The notes: generated by a model not told the origin, from the letters alone. A DNA stretch of 54,048 nucleotides from an uncultured Eubacteriales bacterium (GCA_910579575.1 CAJTUM010000013.1:1-54048), one strand, 5' to 3'. Positions 29,756 to 38,809 are shown, counted from the stretch's first letter. Numbers and translations are program-made.

Positions 29756-29775
29756 CGCCCGATCAGGGCGTTATT
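29751..29775 (-). terminator. Terminator for the minus-strand gene
   Basis: A 10-bp perfect stem AATAACGCCC/GGGCGTTATT (29751-29760, 29766-29775, loop GATCA). Read on the minus strand it is followed by TTTCTG, with TTATTTTT spanning the stem base. It overlaps the stop codon of the extended chaperone on the + strand. Confidence 0.65.
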
Positions 29776-29787
29776 GGGGCATAGGGC

Positions 29788-29991
29788 CTATAGTACAGTA
29801 AGAATAAAAAGCAAGAGCATGGGCCAGAGGATAAAGGCAAGGGTAATAGCCTCAATCAGCAGTTCCCGCATAGCTCTGCCTCCCTCTGATTCTGCTTTTG
29901 AAGCAAACCGTTCAAAAAACTCCTGGTATTGCTTGCGAAATATCAGAAAGAGAACCAGGCAAATCCCAAAATGCCATTTTTGGAGGGTCAT
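29788..29991 (-). CDS. Minus-strand small membrane peptide (moron-like)
   Basis: 67 aa from ATG 29991: a first hydrophobic helix (GICLVLFLIF), a charged middle (FERFASKAESEGGR) and a second helix (LLIEAITLAFILWPMLLLFILTVL). A second ATG at 29871 in the same frame has the better site (GAGGGAGG, 7 nt spacing) and would give a 27-aa single-helix peptide, similar in form to type I toxin or holin-like peptides. It is the only minus-strand gene of the tail operon, with its own consensus promoter and terminator. Function unknown. Confidence 0.65.
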   Translation of the reverse strand: MTLQKWHFGICLVLFLIFRKQYQEFFERFASKAESEGGRAMRELLIEAITLAFILWPMLLLFILTVL

Positions 29992-30033
29992 CCAATCCTC
30001 AAAGGTAAATATAGAAAATCACCCCTTTTACCC

Positions 30034-30062
30034 AATATAACAAAAATCTGGAACAGTGTCAA
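30034..30062 (-). promoter_or_regulatory. Consensus promoter for the minus-strand peptide
   Basis: On the minus strand TTGACA (30062-30057) and TATATT (30039-30034) with exactly 17-nt spacing, about 40 nt before ATG 29991. It lies in front of the tape-measure gene on the opposite strand. Confidence 0.8.
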
Positions 30063-30079
30063 GGAAAGGAGGCGGCGCC

Positions 30080-32359
30080 ATGCCGGATGTTTCGATTTCC
30101 GTATCCTTAAAAGACCGGTACTCTGACGGGGTCAAGGCCATGCAGAGCGCCAACAAGGCTTTTGACAAGAGCCTGGATGAGGTCAACGAGGGAATCCGCC
30201 AGAACGACAAGCGGATTCTGGAGCTGCGCAAAAGCCATGCGGACTTGAAAACCCAACTGGACGCCGCCTCCAACGCTCTTTCTGCCGCTCGAAAAGAATA
30301 CAAAAAAAGCAGTTCGCCGGAAAATTTTGAAGGGCTGAAAGAGGCCCATCAGCGCTATGAGCAGCTGAAAGACAGTGTGAATGACACGGCCAAAGCGCTG
30401 AAAGCTGCTCGGCAGGCCAACCAACAGCTGAACGATGAATTGAGGCGGATCCAGAACCGGGCGACAGATCCTGAAAGCCTTCAGTCGGGACCTCGCAGTA
30501 AAGGCGTTTTATCCCAATTGGGTAAATCTGGCTTTTGGCGGACCGCAGCGGATTTGGCATTGCCTGCTTTTTCCGCCTATGTATCCAGCACCTATGGGGA
30601 AGCAGGGACTTCCATGTTTTCCAGTATGCTAAGCGGCGCTGGGCAAGGCGCTGCCATCGGCAGCATGATCGCGCCAGGCTGGGGTACTTTTCTTGGCGGC
30701 CTTGCTGGGGGTGCAGCGGGTTTCTTCGGCGGCCATGTGGAGCAATTCCAGCGGCAGGACGACAGCTTCCGTTCGGTTGTTCAGCAGCGGTATGAGCAAA
30801 ACCAGGCGGAGCAGCAGGAAACCCTGGCCTCTGGCTCGGCCCTGGCGGCCCAGCGGGAAACCTCCCTTATCTCTTTTTCCACGCTGTTTGGCGACGAGCA
30901 GTTGGCCAGAGATTTCACCGAGCAGATGCGGGCTTTTGCCAACAGCACTCCTTTTCTCTATGATGAGCTGGCCAATCTGGCCAAGACCCTGAAAACCTAT
31001 GGCTATCAGCCAGAGGAATTGATGCCCGCCATGCAGTCCATCGGCGACGCCGGGGCGGCGCTGGGAATGGAAAGCTCGGATATGGTCATGGCGGCCACGG
31101 CGCTGGGCCGGATGCGCTCCAGCAACAAGACCAGCGCAGAATACCTGAATTTGCTGCTGGAACGGGGTATCCCGGTTTATGATTATCTGGCCCAGTCCTT
31201 GGAGACCTCCAAAGAGCAGGCCATGAAGATGGTGTCGGACGGGCTGATTCCCGGCGAAAAGGCGGCCAGGGCCATTGCGGATTACATGGCCCAGGATTTC
31301 GCAGGCAGCATGGAAGGGCAAAGCAAAACCTTTGCCGGCCTGGAGAGCACTTTGCAGGGCCTGGAGCAGGAAATGGACGCCGCTATGGGCCAGGGCTACA
31401 ACGACGCCCGGAAACAGGGCATGGAAAAGCAAATCGCGTATCTGCAAGGGGAAACCGGTCAGGGCATCCAGCAGGCAAACTACCTGATCGGCCAATGGAA
31501 AGCCTCCCTGGAAAACCAAAAGGAGCAGATACGGCGGGATATGGAATCCGCCGTGATGAGCGGCCTTTCCACCGGGGACTATGGCCCGGAAATTGCCGCT
31601 AAGCTGGAGGAAATGCGCCAGCAATACAAAGAGCTGGCTTCCAGCGGCAAGGAAGAAGCCGGAGCGGAAATGGGGGCGTTGCTGGCCCAAGCCCAGGTGA
31701 TGGCGGAAAACGAATACCTGGCCAGCCAGGGCGCCCAGCTGGAAAAGCAGGCCCAGATGGGACTGATCCAGAGTATCCGCAACGACACCGCTTTGCGGGA
31801 GGAATACTATAACGCTGGCTATGAAATGCAGCTGGAATTTAGCAAAGGCATTAAAGCGGCTCAGCCTTTGATGACCGCCGCCATGGCGCCCGCTGCCGCC
31901 GCTTTCACGGTTCACAACGAAAAGGATGAAGAATATAACCGGTTTCTAAAAGGACAGGCGGGCTATGGTATCAATGAAAACAGCCTGGCGCCCGATGTGA
32001 CAGACCGGCGGGCGCTGAGCGGCAGCCATGCCGCCGGCCTGCGCCGGGTACCCTATGACGATTATCCGGCGCTGCTGCATCAGGACGAGCGGGTTCTCAC
32101 CGCCGCCGAGGCCAGACAGTATAACCTGTTGGAGCTGGGCGAAACCCAGCAGCCTCAGGAAGAGGGCAGGAAGTTCCGCCTGACGCTGGCGGAACGACTG
32201 GACAGCGGGCAAGGAAGCGGCGAGCCTTTCAGGCGGGCGCCCTCCATCTCTATTGCCAAGCTGGCGGACAGCATTGTAGTGCAAGAGCAGGCGGATATTG
32301 ACCGGATTGCTCAAACCCTTGTCAGCCGCATTTTGCAGGCCAGGCTTGTCACGATATGA
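30080..32359 (+). CDS. xkdO: Tail tape measure protein (XkdO-like)
   Basis: 759 aa from ATG 30080 (GGAGG upstream). N-terminal long coiled coil (about 20-140: AFDKSLDEVNEGIRQNDKRILELRK...). Hydrophobic Gly/Ala-rich stretch 165-215 (GTSMFSSMLSGAGQGAAIGSMIAPGWGTFLGGLAGGAAGFFGG). Then the tape measure N domain: FGDEQLARDFTEQMRAFANSTPFLYDEL and GLIPGEKAARAIADYMAQDF. It sets tail length. Confidence 0.93.
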   Translation: MPDVSISVSLKDRYSDGVKAMQSANKAFDKSLDEVNEGIRQNDKRILELRKSHADLKTQLDAASNALSAARKEYKKSSSPENFEGLKEAHQRYEQLKDSVNDTAKALKAARQANQQLNDELRRIQNRATDPESLQSGPRSKGVLSQLGKSGFWRTAADLALPAFSAYVSSTYGEAGTSMFSSMLSGAGQGAAIGSMIAPGWGTFLGGLAGGAAGFFGGHVEQFQRQDDSFRSVVQQRYEQNQAEQQETLASGSALAAQRETSLISFSTLFGDEQLARDFTEQMRAFANSTPFLYDELANLAKTLKTYGYQPEELMPAMQSIGDAGAALGMESSDMVMAATALGRMRSSNKTSAEYLNLLLERGIPVYDYLAQSLETSKEQAMKMVSDGLIPGEKAARAIADYMAQDFAGSMEGQSKTFAGLESTLQGLEQEMDAAMGQGYNDARKQGMEKQIAYLQGETGQGIQQANYLIGQWKASLENQKEQIRRDMESAVMSGLSTGDYGPEIAAKLEEMRQQYKELASSGKEEAGAEMGALLAQAQVMAENEYLASQGAQLEKQAQMGLIQSIRNDTALREEYYNAGYEMQLEFSKGIKAAQPLMTAAMAPAAAAFTVHNEKDEEYNRFLKGQAGYGINENSLAPDVTDRRALSGSHAAGLRRVPYDDYPALLHQDERVLTAAEARQYNLLELGETQQPQEEGRKFRLTLAERLDSGQGSGEPFRRAPSISIAKLADSIVVQEQADIDRIAQTLVSRILQARLVTI

Positions 32360-32371
32360 GGGGAAACGATT

Positions 32372-33007
32372 GTGAGAAGTATTATTTTGAAATCGCCCGC
32401 CGAGCAGATGACGCTGCCGGTGACGCCGGAGCAATATCAAATCAGCCATGGGCAAAATGTGGAGATTATCAATATTCACCAGCTGGGGGATATCGCTTTG
32501 CCCGGCAAGCCCACTCTTTGCAAAATTGATTTAGAGTTGCTACTGCCCTCCAGCGTTCGCAGCTATTCCCAGCCGCAGATACAAGAAGCGGAGTGGTATC
32601 TCTGGCATTGGCGGATGTGGGCGGACCAGGGCGTAGTATTGCGGTTTATCGTGTCAGACACCTATATCAATCTGCCGGTGCTGGTGGAGCAATTTTCCGA
32701 TGGGGAGCAGGACGGCTCCGGGGACCGGTATTGTAGCCTGACCTTGCGGGAATATCGATATACGGAAAGCGCCCAGACCCAGGCCCAGGGCGGAGCAGAC
32801 GCCGCCAGGGCGGCAGAGGCGCCGCCAGACCCGCCTAAACAATATACTGTGGTTCGGGGCGACTGCCTGAGCGCGATCTGCCGCCGGTTTTATGGCGACG
32901 GAACCGCGGCGGTTTATCAGCCGCTGGCCGCCTACAACGGCATCAAAAATCCCAACCTCATCTATTCCGGCCAGGTGATTCAGCTGCCCCGCCGAGACGC
33001 GCTGTAA
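32372..33007 (+). CDS. xkdP: LysM-domain baseplate protein (XkdP-like)
   Basis: 211 aa. About 130 residues of gp53-like fold (KSPAEQMTLPVTPEQYQISHGQN) are followed by an Ala/Pro linker and a C-terminal LysM motif (QYTVVRGDCLSAICRRFYGD...NLIYSGQVIQLP). The LysM part binds peptidoglycan or stabilises the hub. Confidence 0.93.
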   Translation: MRSIILKSPAEQMTLPVTPEQYQISHGQNVEIINIHQLGDIALPGKPTLCKIDLELLLPSSVRSYSQPQIQEAEWYLWHWRMWADQGVVLRFIVSDTYINLPVLVEQFSDGEQDGSGDRYCSLTLREYRYTESAQTQAQGGADAARAAEAPPDPPKQYTVVRGDCLSAICRRFYGDGTAAVYQPLAAYNGIKNPNLIYSGQVIQLPRRDAL

Positions 33008-33019
33008 AGGAGGTCCTAT

Positions 33020-34102
33020 ATGTTTCAGCTGCTACACATCGACCAGGCGGGCAAGGTTTATCAGGCAGAACAGCTGGTAACAGAGCTGACCTGGTCCGGC
33101 GATATTTTGCAATGCGCCAGGGCGCTGGAATATCAGTTGGCGCAATCGGAGCGGGGACAAATTCCCCAGGCGTCCTGTGATATTGGTACTAAGACCATTT
33201 TGCTGCTGGACGGCCAAACTCTCTTTGAGGGCCATATTTTTAGCCGGGAAAAGACCACGGACAGCGCCAAACTCAACTTGAGCTGTTGGGATTGGGGCTA
33301 TTATCTGCGGCGCAACCAAGGAACCTATCAATTTGCCGGACAATCGCCGGAACAAATTGCCCGGCGGGTGTGCCAGGATTTTGGGATTCCCGTTGGCCGA
33401 TTGGCCCAGACTGGATTTTCCCTGCGGCGCAATTTCTTTGGCTCCAGCCTGTATGAGATCATCCAAACCGCCTACACCTTGGCCAGCAGGCAGACTGGCA
33501 AGCAGTATTTCATTCGCTTCCAAGGCCGGGAGCTGGAAGTGCTGGAGAAAAAGACAGATGAAACAACCCTGATCCTGAAGGGCGGCTCCAATCTGATTGC
33601 CGCCACAGTCAGCGAAACAGTGGAAAATATGGTGAATCGGGTGGAGGTCTATGATAAGGATCAGCGCCTGGTCCATACAGCGGGAGATGGGGAAGCGCAG
33701 CGGCTCTATGGCGTGATGCAGCAGGTAGTCAGATTGACAGAGGGTCAGAGTGCTGTAAGCCAGGCTCAGGCGCTGCTGGAGGAAAAGGGCTATCAACAAA
33801 AAATCACGGTAGACAATCTGGGCAACCCGGCCAACCTGGCCGGCGGCGCCGTTGTGGTGCAGGAGCCTGTTACCGGCCTTTATGGCTTATTTTATATCGA
33901 CAGCGACCGGCATCAGTGGAAAAACGGCCAATATTACAATCGACTGACCTTGAATTTCAAATCGATTATGGATGAAAAGGAAGCGGGCCAGCTGCCCAAC
34001 AAAACCGGCAGTAAAACAGCGCCCAAGAAACAGAGCAAAAAGGGCGGCAAGAAGGCTGCAACTGTTGTGCGGATGGTCAGCCCTACTGGGGAGGCGTATT
34101 GA
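33020..34102 (+). CDS. xkdQ: Baseplate hub protein (XkdQ-like)
   Basis: 360 aa. TWSGDILQCARALEYQL near the start, SCWDWGYYLRRNQGTYQF, and IIQTAYTLASRQTGKQYFIRFQGRELEVLEK are marks of XkdQ/gp27-type hubs. A Lys-rich tail (KTAPKKQSKKGGKKAAT) ends the protein. Between XkdP and XkdR homologues. Confidence 0.92.
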   Translation: MFQLLHIDQAGKVYQAEQLVTELTWSGDILQCARALEYQLAQSERGQIPQASCDIGTKTILLLDGQTLFEGHIFSREKTTDSAKLNLSCWDWGYYLRRNQGTYQFAGQSPEQIARRVCQDFGIPVGRLAQTGFSLRRNFFGSSLYEIIQTAYTLASRQTGKQYFIRFQGRELEVLEKKTDETTLILKGGSNLIAATVSETVENMVNRVEVYDKDQRLVHTAGDGEAQRLYGVMQQVVRLTEGQSAVSQAQALLEEKGYQQKITVDNLGNPANLAGGAVVVQEPVTGLYGLFYIDSDRHQWKNGQYYNRLTLNFKSIMDEKEAGQLPNKTGSKTAPKKQSKKGGKKAATVVRMVSPTGEAY

Positions 34103-34104
34103 CT

Positions 34105-34365
34105 ATGGAAAACCCTTATTCCGAATTTTGGCAGGCGCTGCGGCAGGATCAGCAGGATCGGCTGCCTCAAGGTTGGCGCATGGGGCAGGTGACCCGAAAA
34201 ACCCCTTTGGAGCTGGCGGTAAACGGTCTGTCCATCCCTGCCGAGCAGCTGCAAACAAACAGCGGGCTGCGCGGCTGTTTTGAGCTGGGAGATCAAGTGC
34301 TGTTGCTGGATACTTCCGGCCAGGGCCAGAGCTTTCTTATCTTGTGCAAGGTGGCGAATGTGTAA
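34105..34365 (+). CDS. xkdR: XkdR-like protein (DUF2577)
   Basis: 86 aa from ATG 34105 (TTG 34099 is an alternative overlapping the previous stop). FWQALRQDQQDRLPQGWRMGQVTRKTPLELAVNGL and ELGDQVLLLD form the small OB-like domain of DUF2577 at the baseplate centre. Confidence 0.85.
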   Translation: MENPYSEFWQALRQDQQDRLPQGWRMGQVTRKTPLELAVNGLSIPAEQLQTNSGLRGCFELGDQVLLLDTSGQGQSFLILCKVANV

Positions 34366-34366
34366 C

Positions 34367-34807
34367 ATGACAATTTTTCCGATGATTCAGCCGCAGATAG
34401 CAGAGGCGCGGCAGCTTCCCCTTTGCCGGGATGTGCTATGGGATGCTGCCAAAGGGATACCCGTGTTCCGGGCTGGGGAGCCGGTTATTGTGCAAGGCGC
34501 TCAGGCAGTGGCCTCTTGGATTTGGCGGGCGCTGCGGGTGTGCCGGTATCGCCACGAACTGTATACCTGGGATTATGGCAGCGAGTTGGAAGGTCTGATT
34601 GGTCAGGCTTATACTGCGGCGCTGAAGCAGGCGGAAGCCCGACGTTATGTGGAAGAGGCGCTGGCTGTCAACCCCTACATTCAGGCAGTGCGGCAGATAC
34701 AGACGGAATTTGACGAGGAAGGGCGCTTGCTGATCCGCGGCACCGTTGATACTGTTTATGGCCCGATTGAGATAGGAGGCGATATAGATGCCAGCGCAGC
34801 TGGATGA
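34367..34807 (+). CDS. xkdS: Baseplate wedge protein (XkdS-like, DUF2634)
   Basis: 146 aa from ATG 34367. LCRDVLWDAAKGIPVFRAGEPVIVQGAQAVASWIWRALRVCRYRHELYTWDYGSEL is the gp25-like wedge signature. Overlaps the next gene by 20 bp. Confidence 0.92.
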   Translation: MTIFPMIQPQIAEARQLPLCRDVLWDAAKGIPVFRAGEPVIVQGAQAVASWIWRALRVCRYRHELYTWDYGSELEGLIGQAYTAALKQAEARRYVEEALAVNPYIQAVRQIQTEFDEEGRLLIRGTVDTVYGPIEIGGDIDASAAG

Positions 34808-35849
34808 GCGGACGCCGGAGCAGATCAAGCAGGATATTTTGGACCGGATGCCAAGTAATCTGGATACCAGGGAGGGCAGCTTTCTTTCTGATATGATTGG
34901 CCCGCTGGCCATGGAGATTTGGAAGGACAAGGAATCCCGCCGGGCTATGGAGGATATGTTCTATGTATCTGAAACCTCTGGGCCATATCTGGATAAAGCC
35001 GCGGCCATGTTTGGTTTGGCACGCAAGCCGGGCGCCAAGGCGCAAGCGCTGTTGACTTGTATCGGTCAAAATGGAGTGGTGATTCCGGCGGGCAAGGTGT
35101 TTTTGGCAGGAAATCTGGAATTTGTCGTGCTGGAACAGACCATCATTGCAGAAGGTCAGGCCCAAGTATTAGTGAAAGCGGCCCAAGCGGGCAGGCAGTA
35201 CAATGTGGAAGCGGGGGCCATTGGCCAACAATATGAAAATCTGGCCGGGCTGACCGCTGTTATCAGTCAGGCGGCTGCTGGCGGCATTGACCCGGAGACA
35301 GACCAGGCGCTGTATCAGCGGTATCGGGAGGCTTTGCAAAATCCGGCCACCAGCGGCAATAAAGCCCACTATCGCCAGTGGGCGCTGGAGGTGGACGGCG
35401 TGGGTCATGTGGCAGTGCTGCCTCAGATGGAGGGGCCGGGCACGGTAGGCGTGATTCTGGCGGACGCAGAGGGGAAACCAGTGTCCCGGCAGACAGTCCA
35501 GCTGTGCGCCCAGCATATCGAGCAGGCGAGACCGGTGGGCGCTCAGGTTATCGTACAGTCCGCCCAAGGTCTGGAGATAGATATCTCCGCCGCACTTTGT
35601 TTAGAAAGTTCTGCCACTTTAGAGCAAGTGCAGCAAGCCTTTTTGGAGGCTTTATCCCGGTACTTTGGGCAATCCGCCTTTTCCAAGCGGCAGCTGGTGT
35701 ATCACCGTATCGCTTTTATGCTGTTGGATGTCCCCGGCGTGATCGATTATCGGCAGCTGACAGTGTGCGGCGGTCAGCAGGATATTTTGATTGGGGAAAC
35801 CCAGGCAGCAGTGGTGGGGGAGGTGGAGCTATCCCTTGCAGTTGATTGA
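34788..35849 (+). CDS. xkdT: Baseplate J-like protein (XkdT-like)
   Basis: 353 aa. Opens ERTPEQIKQDILDRMPSNLDTREGSFLSDMIGPLAMEI; middle YLDKAAAMFGLARKPG and YNVEAGAIGQQYENLAGL; C-terminal half with TDQALYQRYREALQNPATSGNKAHYRQWALEVDGVGH. Standard J-like wedge protein. Confidence 0.95.
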   Translation: MPAQLDERTPEQIKQDILDRMPSNLDTREGSFLSDMIGPLAMEIWKDKESRRAMEDMFYVSETSGPYLDKAAAMFGLARKPGAKAQALLTCIGQNGVVIPAGKVFLAGNLEFVVLEQTIIAEGQAQVLVKAAQAGRQYNVEAGAIGQQYENLAGLTAVISQAAAGGIDPETDQALYQRYREALQNPATSGNKAHYRQWALEVDGVGHVAVLPQMEGPGTVGVILADAEGKPVSRQTVQLCAQHIEQARPVGAQVIVQSAQGLEIDISAALCLESSATLEQVQQAFLEALSRYFGQSAFSKRQLVYHRIAFMLLDVPGVIDYRQLTVCGGQQDILIGETQAAVVGEVELSLAVD

Positions 35850-36372
35850 TTATTTGCCCGGATTTTATCACAACAGCCCGGAAGTACAGGCGATACAGCG
35901 GGCATTGGAGCCGGAAGCGCAGCGGCTTCGCCAGGAAACGGAGCAGATAGCCCGGCAGCTGGCGCTGGATACGGCGGATTGGGGTTTGGACTATTGGGAG
36001 CGGGCATTGGGAATCCCTGTGGATGTATCCAAGCCGTTGGAATTTCGCCGGAGCCGGGCGGCAAGCAAGCTGCGAGGCCAGGGAACCGCAACTGTCGCGC
36101 TGCTGCAAAATGTGGCCCAGAGCTTTGCCAATGGCCAGGTGGACATTCTGGAATATCCATCGGAATATCGGTTTGAGGTCAAGTTTACCGGCGTTATCGG
36201 CATCCCGCCCAATATGGAGGATCTGAGCGACGCCATTGAGGAGATCAAGCCCGCCCATCTGACCTACAGTTATATCATCCTGTACCGCTTGCACAAAAAC
36301 CTAAAAACCTATACCCACGCCGGTTTGGGGGGCTATTCCCACCGGGCAATCCGAGAGGAGAAACTGACATGA
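35836..36372 (+). CDS. xkdU: Tail protein (XkdU-like)
   Basis: 178 aa, most likely from TTG 35836 (LQLIDYLPGFYHNSPEVQAI...); GGGGGAGG lies about 12 nt upstream and no ATG is available downstream without cutting the conserved LIDYLPGFY start. TADWGLDYWERALGIPVD and RRSRAASKLRGQGT are XkdU/gp48-type marks. Overlaps xkdT by 14 bp and the fibre gene by 4 bp. Confidence 0.88.
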   Translation: MQLIDYLPGFYHNSPEVQAIQRALEPEAQRLRQETEQIARQLALDTADWGLDYWERALGIPVDVSKPLEFRRSRAASKLRGQGTATVALLQNVAQSFANGQVDILEYPSEYRFEVKFTGVIGIPPNMEDLSDAIEEIKPAHLTYSYIILYRLHKNLKTYTHAGLGGYSHRAIREEKLT

Positions 36373-37373
36373 AAGAAACGGAAAAGTTGAAGCTGAAAAA
36401 GCCCGATCCCGAGGATTTTTATAATATCCAGGATTTTAACGACAACATGGACGCCCTGGACGCCGACCAAGCCCGGCAGGACAAAGCTATCCAAGAGCAT
36501 GCGGGCAATGGCGCGATCCATGTGACCCAGGCGGAAAAGGACGGATGGAACGGAAAAGTGCCGCCCACCCGGAAGGTGAACGGCAAAGCGCTGAGCGAAG
36601 ATATCAGCCTGGCCGCGGCGGATGTGGGGGCGTTGGGCTCCGGCAGCACGGCGGAAGCTGCGAAGAAGCTGCTGACGCCCCGAAGCATCCGCGCCAACTT
36701 GGCCAGCTCCGCCGCCGCAAATTTCGACGGCACGGCGAATATTACCCCTGGCGTCGCTGGCATTCTGCCCGTAGCCAACGGAGGGACGGGGAGCAGTGTG
36801 GAGAAATATCTACCGCTGGCAGGCGGGACAATTGCGGGCAATCTGACGCTGAAAAATAGTACTGCTTTTGGGTGTAAGCTGAATTTTGGCGACGGGGATT
36901 ATGTACATATCTCTGAACCAACAGACGATAACATGGAGATCAAAGCGAAAAACGTGACGTTTTCCACAACTAATCCCATTCACGGCGTGCCAACTCCAAG
37001 CGCAGGCACAGACGCGGCGAATAAGGACTATGTAGATAATAAAAACGCCAAAGCAGGTTCATTTTATTTATCTACATTGGAAATAAGTCTGGTTGAATCT
37101 CTTGTCGAAGCTGGAAAAATATTTAAGATAAAAAGGAAACCTGTTATATCCAGTGGACTGAAAGATGGAACTTATCAAATAACATCTTTGTATTATTCAG
37201 AAGGAGATGAACCGCTTATTGTTTATGCATGGCCCATGCGCTTTAGCATATCGGGCGGAGATACTACAACCGAACTATCAGTTTACATTTATAACCCTTC
37301 CAGCTCGAATATTAGGATGTCTCGTATGTCGGCCGCAATTAAGGGATGTATAGTAGCATATGAGGGTTGGTAA
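36369..37373 (+). CDS. Tail fibre / receptor-binding protein
   Basis: 334 aa. The N-terminal attachment part (LKLKKPDPEDFYNIQDFNDNMDALDADQ) and a HVTQAEKDGWNGK segment are typical of Clostridia phage fibres. Collagen-like or beta repeats (GVAGILPVANGGTG; LPLAGGTIAGNLTL) and a hinge (GVPTPSAGTDAANKDYVDNKNA) follow. The last ~110 codons (from about 37040) are clearly more AT-rich than the rest of the late operon and share no visible similarity with the N-terminal part, suggesting a swapped host-recognition tip. Confidence 0.85.
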   Translation: MKETEKLKLKKPDPEDFYNIQDFNDNMDALDADQARQDKAIQEHAGNGAIHVTQAEKDGWNGKVPPTRKVNGKALSEDISLAAADVGALGSGSTAEAAKKLLTPRSIRANLASSAAANFDGTANITPGVAGILPVANGGTGSSVEKYLPLAGGTIAGNLTLKNSTAFGCKLNFGDGDYVHISEPTDDNMEIKAKNVTFSTTNPIHGVPTPSAGTDAANKDYVDNKNAKAGSFYLSTLEISLVESLVEAGKIFKIKRKPVISSGLKDGTYQITSLYYSEGDEPLIVYAWPMRFSISGGDTTTELSVYIYNPSSSNIRMSRMSAAIKGCIVAYEGW

Positions 37374-37439
37374 CAATTTGCACTAAAATCCTTTATAAAT
37401 TTTCCACATAAAAACGAAGAGAAAAAGGAGGAAATACCT

Positions 37440-38114
37440 ATGAAAAGCGTTTACTTATCCCCCAGCGCCCAGGAGAATAACAAGGGGGCCGGGGACTATG
37501 GCACAGAAGAGCAGCGGATGAATCAGCTCTGCGATTTGGTGGAGCAAAAGCTGAAAAACCGGTACAAAATCTATCGCAATCGGCCGGAAATGAGCCTCCA
37601 GCAGATTGTGGCGGACAGCAACGCCAAAAAGCCGGACATTCATCTGGCCTTGCACAGCAACGCCGGCGGCGGCCAAGGCTGCGAATGCTGGATCTGCGCC
37701 AAAGGCGGCCAAGCCGAAAAACTGGCCCAGCAGATTTATCGGCAGATTACCGCAATTTCCCCATTTGTTGGGCGAGGCGTCAAAGTGAGCAAAACCCTCT
37801 ATGAGGTGAACAAAACCGCGGCCCCGGCGGTGATCCTGGAGGCGGAATTCCACGACAACGAGAAGGGCGCGGCCTGGATTGTGGAACATATGGAGCAGAT
37901 CGCCCAGGCTGTGGCCCAGGGCGTAACAGAGCATTTTGGAGATTCGGCGGCAGAGCCGTCCAAGCCTCAGCCGGCAGAACTGACGGCGGAGCAGGCCGTC
38001 GATAAGCTGGCCAAAGCCGGTTTGATCGACACGCCGGACTATTGGAAAAACGCTGTGCAATGCGTGAAAAATCTGGACGCGTTGCTTGTGAAAATGGCAA
38101 ATAAGCTGGCATAG
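37440..38114 (+). CDS. N-acetylmuramoyl-L-alanine amidase (endolysin)
   Basis: 224 aa. Amidase_3 fold: VYLSPSAQENNKGAGDYGTEEQRMNQL, KKPDIHLALHSNAGGGQGCECW with the zinc His near 72, and APAVILEAEFHDN with the catalytic Glu. The C-terminal ~45 residues (AEQAVDKLAKAGLIDTPDYWKNAVQCVKNLDALLVKMAN) form a small helical domain likely to bind the cell wall. No signal peptide; export needs the holin encoded next. Confidence 0.93.
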   Translation: MKSVYLSPSAQENNKGAGDYGTEEQRMNQLCDLVEQKLKNRYKIYRNRPEMSLQQIVADSNAKKPDIHLALHSNAGGGQGCECWICAKGGQAEKLAQQIYRQITAISPFVGRGVKVSKTLYEVNKTAAPAVILEAEFHDNEKGAAWIVEHMEQIAQAVAQGVTEHFGDSAAEPSKPQPAELTAEQAVDKLAKAGLIDTPDYWKNAVQCVKNLDALLVKMANKLA

Positions 38115-38128
38115 AAGGGAGAAAAAAT

Positions 38129-38419
38129 ATGGATTATCTGACCGATTACATCAAGCCAGAGCTGCTGATTTTGATTCCAGTGCTGTATTTGATTGGCATG
38201 GGGCTGAAGAAGAGCCAAAGCGTGGCCGACCGCAAAATTCCCCTGATTTTAGGAGCTTGCGGCGTGCTGCTGGCGGCGGTTTATGTGCTGGCCTCTACGC
38301 CCATCAGCAGTTGGCAAAGCGGCATGGCGGCCCTGTTCACCGCCGTGACCCAGGGCGTTTTGTGCGCCGGCGGCAGCGTTTACGTCCACCAGCTGCTCAA
38401 GCAGCAGGGCAAGGAGTAG
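38129..38419 (+). CDS. Phage holin
   Basis: 96 aa with three hydrophobic segments (PELLILIPVLYLIGMGL; IPLILGACGVLLAAVYVLAS; MAALFTAVTQGVLCAGGSVYVHQLL) and a charged end KQQGKE, the layout of Gram-positive phage holins. Directly follows the amidase gene. Confidence 0.9.
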   Translation: MDYLTDYIKPELLILIPVLYLIGMGLKKSQSVADRKIPLILGACGVLLAAVYVLASTPISSWQSGMAALFTAVTQGVLCAGGSVYVHQLLKQQGKE

Positions 38420-38422
38420 GCC

Positions 38423-38749
38423 ATGCGAGACGCGATTACGGCCTATTGGATGCAATGGGCCTGCGGCCTGCTGGCGGCGGCCATGGCGGCCCTGTGGCGC
38501 TGGGCGGCCAAGCGTCTGGCGGCTCAGCGCAAGGACAGCGAGGCCCTGAAAGCCGGCGTCAAGGCCGTGCTCCACGACCGCCTGTGGCAGGCGCACAAAC
38601 AATATATGGCCCAGGGTTGGTGCAGCCTGGAGGATAAGAAAAATGTGGAATACCTCTACCAGCCCTACGCCGCCCTGGGCGGCAACGGCACCGGCAAGGA
38701 CGCCTACCAGGATATTTTTGATTTGCCCACCAGGCCGAGGGAGGAATAG
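38423..38749 (+). CDS. Small membrane-anchored lysis-cassette protein
   Basis: 108 aa with one N-terminal hydrophobic helix (AYWMQWACGLLAAAMAALWRWAA), then a charged cytoplasmic part ending LWQAHKQYMAQGWCSLEDKKNVEYLYQPYAALGGNGTGKDAYQDI. This tail is known from proteins encoded beside Clostridia phage holins. It may be a second holin or antiholin. Last prophage gene. Confidence 0.7.
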   Translation: MRDAITAYWMQWACGLLAAAMAALWRWAAKRLAAQRKDSEALKAGVKAVLHDRLWQAHKQYMAQGWCSLEDKKNVEYLYQPYAALGGNGTGKDAYQDIFDLPTRPREE

Positions 38750-38782
38750 GGAGAGTAATTAGGCCCTTTGCCAAACCGATAA

Positions 38783-38802
38783 ATGCTAATAAAAACGCTA
38801 AT
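38783..38802. repeat. Candidate integrase arm-type site (right)
   Basis: ATGCTAATAAAAACGCTAAT matches 6068-6087 at 17 of 20 positions and again holds a doubled GCTAA unit. It lies 45 bp inside attR. Confidence 0.45.
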
Positions 38803-38809
38803 AAAATAA

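Noticed and set aside
30629..31915. 428-aa minus-strand ORF inside the tape measure gene
   Set aside because: Pure antisense of a helical Glu/Gln-rich gene, which gives Leu/Phe/Ala-rich reverse frames.
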